This document shows positions 44,152-50,590 of a stretch of 50,590 nucleotides of DNA, in pieces. Under the pieces are notes generated by a model. That model was not told where the DNA came from. It did not search any database and saw nothing but the letters and a program-made list of their open reading frames with translations. Where the stretch lies: the NCBI GenBank assembly GCA_017452325.1, contig JAFTMR010000050.1, positions 1 to 50,590 of the forward strand, given 5' to 3'. The first letter of the stretch is position 1. Each line of letters opens with the position of its first letter. This DNA comes from Phascolarctobacterium sp. Lineage in GTDB: Bacteria; Bacillota; Negativicutes; Acidaminococcales; Acidaminococcaceae. Position numbers and translations under genes: made by a program.

Positions 44152-44838
44152 GTGCTTTTAATGTCTGATGTTAGCAAGGTTTATCCTAATGGTGCACAGG
44201 CTTTGCAAGCTGTTAATGTTCATATTGAACCCGGTGAGTTTGTCTTTGTCGTTGGTCCCAGTGGCGCAGGCAAATCCACCTTTATTAAAATGTTGTTTCG
44301 CGAAGTTTTACCTACTACTGGCAATATTTTTGTTAATGGTATAGATATACTCAACCTACAGGACAAAGAGATTCCCTATCTGCGACGTCAGCTGGGAATT
44401 ATTTTCCAAGATTATCGTCTATTGCCTGATAGAACTGTCTATGAAAATGTGGCATTCGCTATGCAGGTAATTGAAGCTCCCTATCGCAAGATTAAGCGTA
44501 GAGTAATGAATGTTTTAGAATTGGTTGGATTGCGCAATCGTGCCAATGCTTATCCCAGTGAATTGAGTGGTGGCGAGCAGCAGCGTATTGCCATTGCTCG
44601 TGCAATTGTAAATGACCCGCTATTGGTAATTGCGGACGAGCCCACCGGTAACTTGGACCCGGAAACTAGCTGGGATATTATGGAGATTTTTAAGGAAATT
44701 AACGCTACCGGTACAACTATTGTTATGGCAACCCATGACAAGGAAATTGTAGATGGTATGGGCAAGCGAGTTATTGCCATAGAAAAGGGCAATATTGTGC
44801 GTGATGAAAAGAACGGGGTGTACGGATATGAACTTTAG
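44152..44838 (+). CDS. ftsE: Cell division ATPase FtsE
   Basis: 228 residues from the GTG at 44152; TTG 44143 and ATG 44161 are alternatives, but GTG gives the usual spacing to VSKVYPNG and to GAAGGGAG. ABC ATPase of the FtsEX complex. Walker A VGPSGAGKST, Q-loop IFQDYRLLPDRTV (diagnostic of FtsE), signature LSGGEQQRIAIARAI, Walker B LLVIADEPTGNLDPE, H-loop MATHD. Ends 11 bp into ftsX. Confidence 0.95.
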   Translation: MLLMSDVSKVYPNGAQALQAVNVHIEPGEFVFVVGPSGAGKSTFIKMLFREVLPTTGNIFVNGIDILNLQDKEIPYLRRQLGIIFQDYRLLPDRTVYENVAFAMQVIEAPYRKIKRRVMNVLELVGLRNRANAYPSELSGGEQQRIAIARAIVNDPLLVIADEPTGNLDPETSWDIMEIFKEINATGTTIVMATHDKEIVDGMGKRVIAIEKGNIVRDEKNGVYGYEL

Positions 44839-45715
44839 TACTAAGGAATATTTTGTACGCGAAACCTATAAATCTGTTCGTCGCAATGGCTTCATGAGCT
44901 TTGCCTCCATTTCCACAGTGGCTGTGTCCCTGATGGTTTTGGGTATCTTCCTTTTGATTTTCCTCAACACTAACAATTTGGCGCAGCATTTGGAAAGTCA
45001 GGTGCAGGTTTCTGTTTATATGCAGGATGATGCAAATAATGAGGAGCTTGATGCCATGCACGCCAAGCTGGAGAAAATGGATGGCGTTGTTAAAGTTACT
45101 GCTATTACCAAGGCAGAAGCTTTGGAGCGGTTTAAATCTCGCTTAGGTGACCAGCAAAAGCTGTTAGATTCTTTAGGAGGAGATAATCCTTTCCCTAATT
45201 CCTTTGATGTACAGGTAAAAACTCCTTATGATATCAAAAGGATTACCGAAGAAATTTCTAAAATGCCCAAGGTAGAAACCGCCCGCTTCGGTCAGGAGGT
45301 TGTGGAGCATTTATTTTATCTTACCAAGGTGCTACGCTTTGGCGGCGTCGCTTTAGTTATCTTCTTGGCGATGGGAACCTTGTTTATTATTTCTAACACA
45401 ATCCGGTTAACGGTGTTTGCCCGTCGTAAGGAAGTAGTAATTATGAAATATGTAGGTGCAACCGACTGGTTCATCCGTTGGCCTTTCCTGCTGGAAGGCA
45501 TGAGCTTGGGCTTCTTGGGTGCGGTTGCTGCCAATATTGTGCTTAACATCTCTTATTCTTCTTTAATGAATACCATTCATGCAACCTTGGCATTCTTGCC
45601 CTTGTTGCCTTATCAACCCTTGATGACTTATGTAAGTATCTTTTTGCTTATGGCAGGTACTGCCATCGGCGCCTTGGGTAGTTACATTTCCCTGCGTAAA
45701 TATTTGCGCGTTTAA
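44828..45715 (+). CDS. ftsX: Cell division permease-like FtsX
   Basis: 295 residues from the ATG at 44828, inside the end of ftsE. Four membrane segments: one at about 23-43, an extracytoplasmic domain (about 45-165), then three more in the C-terminal half. The wording ETYKSVRRNGFMSFASISTV and VSVYMQDDAN, and FARRKEVVIMKYVGATDWFIRWPF, are those of FtsX. FtsEX passes a signal from the divisome to a peptidoglycan hydrolase; the next gene is such an enzyme. Confidence 0.95.
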   Translation: MNFSTKEYFVRETYKSVRRNGFMSFASISTVAVSLMVLGIFLLIFLNTNNLAQHLESQVQVSVYMQDDANNEELDAMHAKLEKMDGVVKVTAITKAEALERFKSRLGDQQKLLDSLGGDNPFPNSFDVQVKTPYDIKRITEEISKMPKVETARFGQEVVEHLFYLTKVLRFGGVALVIFLAMGTLFIISNTIRLTVFARRKEVVIMKYVGATDWFIRWPFLLEGMSLGFLGAVAANIVLNISYSSLMNTIHATLAFLPLLPYQPLMTYVSIFLLMAGTAIGALGSYISLRKYLRV

Positions 45716-45735
45716 GGGAGGCGAGCAGGAAGATT

Positions 45736-46908
45736 ATGAAGATGAAGGGCTTGTGTATGGGCATAATGGCCTGTTGGCTTGCGGTTACTCCTTTCCTAAG
45801 TAGTCTTGCCTTTGCCAATGAAGTTGACGATAAAAGGGCAGAGTTGGGCGAAGTGCAGATACAGATGCAGGAAATGGAGGCGCGCAGGGCTAAGGCAAGG
45901 CGCGAGGCTGAAGCAGCCAGCGATAATTTAAATGCAACGGTGTACCGCTTACATCAGGTGCAAAGAGATGTAAACCATTTAGAAGGCAGAAAAGAATGGT
46001 TGGAATATCTTATTCAGGAAAACACAACGAAACTGGCAGAGGCTAAAGCGCAGCAGGCTGAGCGGATGAAGGTTTTTCGTAAACGTCTGCGCGATATTTA
46101 TATTGCAGGCCAGGTAAACTACTTGGATGTACTCCTTGGAGCAAAAGATTTTAGTGATTTTGCTTCCCGTATGTACTTGCTCAAGAAGGTACTTAACCAG
46201 GATTCTGAGCTTCTGGATAATATAGCCAAGTCTACTAAGGAAATGAATGAACGTCAGCAGATGCTTGATGAATGTATGCGTGACGTGCGTGTAAATGAAA
46301 GAGACCTGGCAGTTAGAAAGCAAGATCTGAGCGAAGTGCGCGAAGAGAGAGCGCAAATCCTCTATAAGAAAAATGAAGAAAAGCAGCAGGCGGAATATGA
46401 ATATGAACGCTTACTGGAGCTTTCCGAGAATATTGCTTCCATGATTAGAGAGATGGAATCCAATGGTATGATTGGCAGTGCGCCTCCTGCGCAAAAGCCT
46501 ACTCAGCAGGTTAGCAAGTATCGTTTCATTTGGCCTTGTCGTGGCGAAATTACTTCTTACTATGGCTGGCGTACCCATCCTATTTTTGGTACTACCAAGT
46601 ATCACAGCGGTATGGACATTGCTGTTGACTACGGCACTCCCATTAAAGCCGCGGCAGACGGCACCATTGTTTACAGTGGCTGGCTTGGCGGGTATGGATA
46701 TACCATTATGATTGACCATGGTGGCGGCTTGGTATCCCTGTACGCTCACAATAACGAGCTTGCAGTTTACGAAGGCCAATATGTAAACCAAGGTACTGTT
46801 GTTGCTTATGCAGGAAGTACGGGCTGGTCTACTGGTCCTCACTGTCACTTTGAAGCACGCTTACATGGCGAGCTGACAGAGCCTTTGGATTATTTACCGC
46901 CTGAATGA
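45736..46908 (+). CDS. M23 family peptidoglycan endopeptidase with coiled coil (EnvC/PcsB-like partner of FtsEX)
   Basis: 390 residues. Signal peptide (about 1-27), a long coiled coil (about 28-245), a short linker (about 248-262) and a LytM/M23 domain (about 268-385). Zinc ligands look complete: YHSGMDIAVD (His and Asp) and the HxH in GPHCHFEARLHG, with a further His in SLYAHNN. EnvC of E. coli lacks these ligands and only activates amidases, so this protein is probably an active endopeptidase. Directly downstream of ftsEX, whose extracytoplasmic domain should contact the coiled coil. Confidence 0.92.
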   Translation: MKMKGLCMGIMACWLAVTPFLSSLAFANEVDDKRAELGEVQIQMQEMEARRAKARREAEAASDNLNATVYRLHQVQRDVNHLEGRKEWLEYLIQENTTKLAEAKAQQAERMKVFRKRLRDIYIAGQVNYLDVLLGAKDFSDFASRMYLLKKVLNQDSELLDNIAKSTKEMNERQQMLDECMRDVRVNERDLAVRKQDLSEVREERAQILYKKNEEKQQAEYEYERLLELSENIASMIREMESNGMIGSAPPAQKPTQQVSKYRFIWPCRGEITSYYGWRTHPIFGTTKYHSGMDIAVDYGTPIKAAADGTIVYSGWLGGYGYTIMIDHGGGLVSLYAHNNELAVYEGQYVNQGTVVAYAGSTGWSTGPHCHFEARLHGELTEPLDYLPPE

Positions 46909-46923
46909 TATGTTATGTTTTAA

Positions 46924-48093
46924 ATGGGGGCAGTGAAATTGTTTAGTAAAAGAAATTTACAAATCATAGCTTACTGCCTTGTATCTGTTTTTGCTACCCT
47001 GTGCTTTGTAGGCTGGCAATTACAGCAGTTAACAGGTAATGCTGCAGAAACTCTAAAGTTTTTGCGTGCTATGTATGTAATAAAAAATAATTTTGACGGC
47101 GAAGTGGATAATGCCAAATTATTTGACGGAGCCATTGACGGTATGGTGAAATCTTTGGATGACCCATATACCGTATACTTAGACAAGAAGGCTTTTGCTG
47201 ATTTGTCAGAAGCTACCATTGGCAGCTTTGGAGGAATTGGTATTGTCTTTGGCAAGCGCGACGATGATTATGTGGTAATTTCTGCGTTGCCTGATAACCC
47301 CGGCGCTTTGGCTGGCATCAAGAACGGGGATAAAATCCTTGAAGTAGATGGCAAGGCAACCAAGGATATGAACATGGAAGAGGTTGCTACTAAAATTCGT
47401 GGCGAGATTGGTAGCGAAGTTACCTTAAAGCTTCTGGAAAAAGACGGCAAAGAAAAAACTGTACGCGTAATCCGCAAGGAAATAAAAACTCAATCCGTTG
47501 GTGCGGAGATGTTGCCGGACACTAAGATTGGTTATATACGCGTGGTAATGTTTAATGAAAAGACCGGTGTTGATTTTGCCAAGGAATACGAGAAGCTGGA
47601 AAAGGAAGGCATGCAGGCGACAATCCTAGATTTGCGTGGAAATCCGGGAGGCGTACTTGATGATGGCGTTGCCGTTGCGAAGAAGTTTGTGCCTAAGGGT
47701 CCCATTGTTTCTATCATTTATAATGATGGCAGCCAGTTTGTAGAGAACTCTGACTTGCCCAAGATTAAATATCCATTGGCGGTTTTGGTTGACGGTGGCA
47801 GCGCCAGTGCTTCGGAGATTGTGGCAGGCGCTATTAAGGATACCAAGGCTGGCAAGCTTTTTGGGGTAAAAACTTTTGGCAAGGGTAGCGTACAGGGCGT
47901 TTACCGCTTGGATGCTGCTACTGCTATTAAGGTCACTACGGCGAAGTACTATACTCCCTCCGGTGTGTCCATCCATAATGTGGGCATTGAACCTGATGTG
48001 GTGATAGAGCTTCCTGAAAACGCAACTGAGGACGTGCAGCTGAAAGCAGCCGAGAAATATTTGCTGGAAGAATTAAGCAAGCGAGGTGAATAA
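46924..48093 (+). CDS. S41 family carboxyl-terminal processing protease (CtpA/CtpB)
   Basis: 389 residues if the ATG at 46924 is used; GTG 46933 or TTG 46939 may be the true start, since GGGGG lies just before them. Membrane anchor at about 12-32, then a PDZ domain (about 95-180; GSFGGIGIVFG, GALAGIKNGDKILEVDG) and the S41 core with the Ser in GGSASASEIVAGA and Lys in KTFGKGSVQ. Works outside the cytoplasmic membrane and cleaves C-termini. The neighbours suggest a role in controlling the hydrolase or its activator. Confidence 0.93.
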   Translation: MGAVKLFSKRNLQIIAYCLVSVFATLCFVGWQLQQLTGNAAETLKFLRAMYVIKNNFDGEVDNAKLFDGAIDGMVKSLDDPYTVYLDKKAFADLSEATIGSFGGIGIVFGKRDDDYVVISALPDNPGALAGIKNGDKILEVDGKATKDMNMEEVATKIRGEIGSEVTLKLLEKDGKEKTVRVIRKEIKTQSVGAEMLPDTKIGYIRVVMFNEKTGVDFAKEYEKLEKEGMQATILDLRGNPGGVLDDGVAVAKKFVPKGPIVSIIYNDGSQFVENSDLPKIKYPLAVLVDGGSASASEIVAGAIKDTKAGKLFGVKTFGKGSVQGVYRLDAATAIKVTTAKYYTPSGVSIHNVGIEPDVVIELPENATEDVQLKAAEKYLLEELSKRGE

Positions 48094-48094
48094 A

Positions 48095-48445
48095 ATGCTG
48101 TTTGTTTGTTATCCCAAGTGTACTACCTGCCAAAAGGCAGAAAAATATTTACAAGCACAAGGGGTGGAATACACTCTGCGCAATATTAAGGAAGAAAACC
48201 CAACTCTGGAAGAGCTTACTGCTTGGTATAAACTGAGCGGCTTGCCCTTAAAACGTTTCTTCAATACTAGCGGGATGTTGTACAAGGAGCTAAAGCTTAA
48301 AGATAAGCTTCCCACTATGACTGAGGAAGAACAGCTTGCCCTTTTGGCAACTGATGGTATGCTGGTGAAGCGTCCCTTGATTGTTACTGAGCAATTTGTT
48401 TTGGCGGGCTTTAAAGAAAAAGAATGGCAGGCTAAAGGCTTGTAA
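48095..48445 (+). CDS. ArsC/Spx family thioredoxin-fold protein
   Basis: 116 residues from the ATG at 48095 (GCGAGGTG upstream, which overlaps the end of the protease gene). Typical ArsC/Spx fold: N-terminal CYPKCTTCQKAEKYL with a CxxC-like pair (Cys10, Cys13), LRNIKEENPT, and a C-terminal LVKRPLIVT with the conserved Arg-Pro. It could be an arsenate reductase-like or a YffB-like enzyme; the CxxC also fits Spx. No RNA polymerase contact can be shown from sequence. Ends at a bidirectional terminator. Confidence 0.85.
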   Translation: MLFVCYPKCTTCQKAEKYLQAQGVEYTLRNIKEENPTLEELTAWYKLSGLPLKRFFNTSGMLYKELKLKDKLPTMTEEEQLALLATDGMLVKRPLIVTEQFVLAGFKEKEWQAKGL

Positions 48446-48453
48446 GAAAAATT

Positions 48454-48496
48454 AAACCTCGTATTTACTATAAGTAGTAAGTACGAGGTTTCTTTT
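48454..48496. terminator. Bidirectional terminator between convergent genes
   Basis: Stem of about 17 bp with internal mismatches (48454-48470 with 48475-48491) and a TAAG loop, followed by CTTTTT on + and, on the minus strand, by TTTTTC after the stem. Confidence 0.85.
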
Positions 48497-49239
48497 TATT
48501 TAGGTTTAGCAGTGAGCCAGATTTTGTTTTGCTCGCTTTTGCTGTAAAGCTGGTGGTCAAACCACATGTAGTAAAATTTTTGTGCGTTCTCAATATTGTA
48601 ACCGTCTTGGACATGGTCTGCCAGGTCGAAGGGGTCTGCCATGATTAGCACGTCGTCACCGGAGTACTGGGTACCCATGGTGTCGTAGCCTATAATCACG
48701 CGGTAGTGTCCGCCCCACTCCACATTTTCTACAATGATGGGAGTGTTGTCGCGCAGATTGCTCTGCACCCATTTAGAAAAGAAGGTAAATTTACTGGGAG
48801 CATCCTCCGTTGCGGAAGATTTTACTTTCCAATCCAATTCCTTAAAATATTTGGCAATGCCTTGGATAGTAGTGCCGTTGATATTATTGGTGTGCATGAT
48901 TTTGGCCATCTCCATTTCGGAGTGGAGGGGTTTGCCCAAGAAATGTTCCACCACCATGGCGGCAGCAGCAGGAGCGCAGGTGTAACCTGTGATTTGCTGG
49001 CGAGTTTTGAATTTGGGTAGGATCAGGAGATTCTCATTGGGTTGCAGATTGTAAATATCTGGCGTGGCAAAGTAGGGACTATGCTTAATGTCCTGCTTGC
49101 CTTCGTATTTGGCAGCACCTCCACCAGTGGAGCCAGTGGTTTCGCCTACGGGATTTGTGAAGTTGAGCAGAGTGTTTAGCCCGAGGAAGATGGCGCCGCA
49201 AATTGCCAGACCGCCTATTATTTTATAAGTGTTGTTCAT
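48496..49239 (-). CDS. Membrane-anchored C39-like cysteine peptidase family protein
   Basis: 247 residues from the ATG at 49239 (minus); a GTG three codons upstream lacks a ribosome site. An N-terminal membrane anchor (about 5-25), a Gly/Thr/Ser-rich linker (about 30-45), then a papain-like Peptidase_C39_2 domain with the Cys in GYTCAPAAAAMV, the His in WGGHYRVIIGYD, and an Asp in MADPFD. The triad appears complete. No exporter ABC gene is near, so it is a stand-alone exported peptidase rather than a bacteriocin processing enzyme. Preceded by the tandem repeat at 49261. Confidence 0.82.
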   Translation of the reverse strand: MNNTYKIIGGLAICGAIFLGLNTLLNFTNPVGETTGSTGGGAAKYEGKQDIKHSPYFATPDIYNLQPNENLLILPKFKTRQQITGYTCAPAAAAMVVEHFLGKPLHSEMEMAKIMHTNNINGTTIQGIAKYFKELDWKVKSSATEDAPSKFTFFSKWVQSNLRDNTPIIVENVEWGGHYRVIIGYDTMGTQYSGDDVLIMADPFDLADHVQDGYNIENAQKFYYMWFDHQLYSKSEQNKIWLTAKPK

Positions 49240-49260
49240 TTTTATCACCAGTATATAAAT

Positions 49261-49515
49261 TTTGGAAAGAGTCTTCCGTTTTGGAAAGCTCTATTCTAAT
49301 TTGGAAAGGAGTCTTTCGTTTTGGAAAGCTCTATTCTAATTTGGAAAGAGCCTTTCGTTTTGGAAGGTTCCGCTCTAATCTGGAGAGAGCCTTTCGTTTT
49401 GGAAAGCTCTATTCTAATTTGGAAAAGAGCCTTTCGTTTTGGAAAGCTCTATTCTAATTTGGAAAGAGCTTTTCGTTTTGAGAGGCTCTGTTCTATTTTA
49501 GAAAGTGCCTTCTAA
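49261..49515. repeat. Tandem repeat, six units of 39-40 bp plus a partial unit
   Basis: Units start at 49261, 49300, 49340, 49379, 49418 and 49458, each beginning near TTTGGAAAGAG and ending in ATTCTAA. A diverged seventh runs into the end of the cca gene. Unit lengths of 39 or 40 bp break any reading frame, so it is not coding. Each unit on the minus strand can form a small hairpin (AGAGC with GCTCT). The array lies just upstream of the C39-like gene. Confidence 0.9.
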
Positions 49516-50590
49516 TTTTGCGAGATGCTTTTCTAAAGCGGTGAGCAGGGCTGCCTTGTGGTTGGGAAGGTTGCCGCTTTGGACGCGCTCTAGCAAATAG
49601 GCAAGAGTGTTTTTGATTTGGCTCTGGGGTATCAGGTTGAGCAGGTCCCGCCCGCTGATGTCCAGGTCTCCGGGAACTACGGGCATACGCTCTTGCGCCA
49701 GTGCTACCACCTGCTCGCCCAATAGCCTGCCTTCGGACATTAGCTTGGGATTTTGGGCAGCGTTGGTTGCACCCATATCCGCAAGGAAAACTTCCACCAG
49801 CTTTTCGTAGGCTGTGGTCAGCTCCTTTTGTGTGCGGAAGCTGCCACTGGTGGCTTCACTGCGCACCCAACGGAGCAGGGTTCTTTCGCCGGTAATGAGC
49901 ATGGGGGCAAAGCGCATGTGCTGAGCCACTAACCATATGACCAGCTTGCTAAAGCTTTCCGGATAGCGGAGGCGTTCCAGAATTTTTACAGTCATCTCTG
50001 CACTTTTGGCTTCGTGCCCGTGGTCGGAAGGCTGTCCTTCCTTGTTCTGCTTGCGTATTTCCGGCAAGCCCTTTGCCACGTCATGCAGAAGCAGTGCCCA
50101 ACGGATGGTTAAATCCTGAGGACTGTTATCAATGGCGGCGAGGGTATGCTCCCAAGTATCGTAGCAATGGAAGCGTGGGTTCTGGTGCAGGCCTGCCAAA
50201 TGCTCCAGCTCCGGCAGGATGGGGATGGTGGTAAAGCTGCCATCTTCCTTTACGCGACAGGTGGCATGTGCCAAGCCTGTTGCCATAAAAAGCATTAAGC
50301 CCTTACCTGCGTATTTACTTGTCAGCATCTTATCAAGCTCTGTCCGCACTCGCTCCAAGGATAGGCCTGCACAACGCTCTACTGGAAATTTAAAGCTGCG
50401 CTCCAAATAATAGGGCGTGCCTTCCATGCCAAAGGCAGGGAGCAAATCCTCATCCTGCTGGTAGGTGAAGCCTAACTGCGCTACGAAACGGCAAGCTCTA
50501 AGCATGCGCAGGGCATCTTCTTCAAAACGCTGGCTTGCCTTGCCAACGGTGCGCAGGATTTTGTTTTGCAAATCTTCCTGTCCGCCGAAG
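49498..50590 (-). CDS. cca: CCA tRNA nucleotidyltransferase (poly(A) polymerase family), C-terminal part
   Basis: About 364 residues; the 5' end lies beyond the window (frame open to the edge; the TTG at 50571 is not the start). Adds or repairs the CCA end of tRNA. The tail of the nucleotidyltransferase head is visible ([16 protein letters not shown], with [15 protein letters not shown]), followed by an HD domain (about 150-260; [16 protein letters not shown] with the HD dyad, HEAKSAEMT). The C-terminal part has GRDLLNLI, common to this family. The end overlaps a tandem-repeat array. Confidence 0.92.
   Translation of the reverse strand, partial: FGGQEDLQNKILRTVGKASQRFEEDALRMLRACRFVAQLGFTYQQDEDLLPAFGMEGTPYYLERSFKFPVERCAGLSLERVRTELDKMLTSKYAGKGLMLFMATGLAHATCRVKEDGSFTTIPILPELEHLAGLHQNPRFHCYDTWEHTLAAIDNSPQDLTIRWALLLHDVAKGLPEIRKQNKEGQPSDHGHEAKSAEMTVKILERLRYPESFSKLVIWLVAQHMRFAPMLITGERTLLRWVRSEATSGSFRTQKELTTAYEKLVEVFLADMGATNAAQNPKLMSEGRLLGEQVVALAQERMPVVPGDLDISGRDLLNLIPQSQIKNTLAYLLERVQSGNLPNHKAALLTALEKHLAKLEGTF

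Noticed and set aside
49203-49515. + strand ORFs with repeating FGKLYSNLERAF-like peptide
   Set aside because: The repeats are 39 or 40 bp long, so the peptide repeat breaks frame from unit to unit; no ribosome site. It is non-coding repeat DNA.
1-50590. CRISPR array
   Set aside because: No set of short, evenly spaced identical repeats with unique spacers was seen; the array at 49261 has no unique spacers and no cas gene is present.

Overview
The window looks like a chromosomal segment of a diderm Firmicute (class Negativicutes; Acidaminococcaceae such as Phascolarctobacterium or Acidaminococcus is my best guess, inferred and not searched). The core genes are of Firmicutes type (long-form hpf next to secA-prfB, csaB with a DUF5693 gene, GlnQ/UgpC-like importers). 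A two-partner secretion pair with an outer-membrane beta-barrel transporter requires an outer membrane. Most genes lie on the + strand. A perfect 16-bp parS site suggests, but does not prove, an origin-proximal position.

Layout. 1-1295: 3' part of clpB. 1341-2168: gene-free stretch with a foldback element, parS and a candidate operator/promoter. 2169-6900: AT-rich tpsB-tpsA operon. 7012-7726: DinJ/YafQ toxin-antitoxin module bounded by two near-identical 44-bp hairpins. 8090-15468: purine operon purE-F-M-N, a free-standing IMP cyclohydrolase domain of PurH, purD, and an IMP dehydrogenase of the Tritrichomonas foetus type. 15691-18287: polar amino-acid ABC importer. 18390-21790: DUF4127 protein, GNAT acetyltransferase, asparaginase (-). 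22041-26965: UgpBAEC-like carbohydrate importer plus a TIM-barrel epimerase. 27094-31878: lipase-class-3 protein, family 4 uracil-DNA glycosylase, desulfoferrodoxin, ABC-F ATPase (-), YhcH family protein. 31989-32220: tRNA-Asn, tRNA-Glu, tRNA-Val behind a consensus promoter. 32350-32976: HD-GYP protein (-). 33081-33300: a structured non-coding RNA with its own promoter. 33429-36515: second amino-acid importer with two tandem binding proteins. 36669-48445: hpf, secA, prfB, a DUF5693 gene, csaB, ftsE, ftsX, an M23 peptidase, an S41 protease and an ArsC/Spx-like protein: a long export, division and envelope cluster. 48496-50590: C39-like peptidase (-), a 39-40 bp tandem repeat, and a partial CCA-adding enzyme (-).

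How it works together. The purine genes cover several steps from PRPP to IMP and then IMP to XMP, but the AICAR transformylase, purC, purB, purL/Q/S and purK must lie elsewhere. FtsEX with the M23 protein is a likely divisome-controlled peptidoglycan hydrolase system. CsaB with its membrane partner points to pyruvylated cell-wall polymer. Four binding proteins share a nearly identical lipoprotein anchor.

Most unusual items: a 119-bp foldback element present twice in opposite orientation, and a 204-bp foldback that encodes the C-terminus of the asparaginase; the structured RNA at 33.1 kb; the parS site; the split PurH; the protozoan-like IMPDH; the hairpin-bounded toxin-antitoxin cassette; and prfB without its programmed frameshift. 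All assignments come from reading motifs; no database search was possible.
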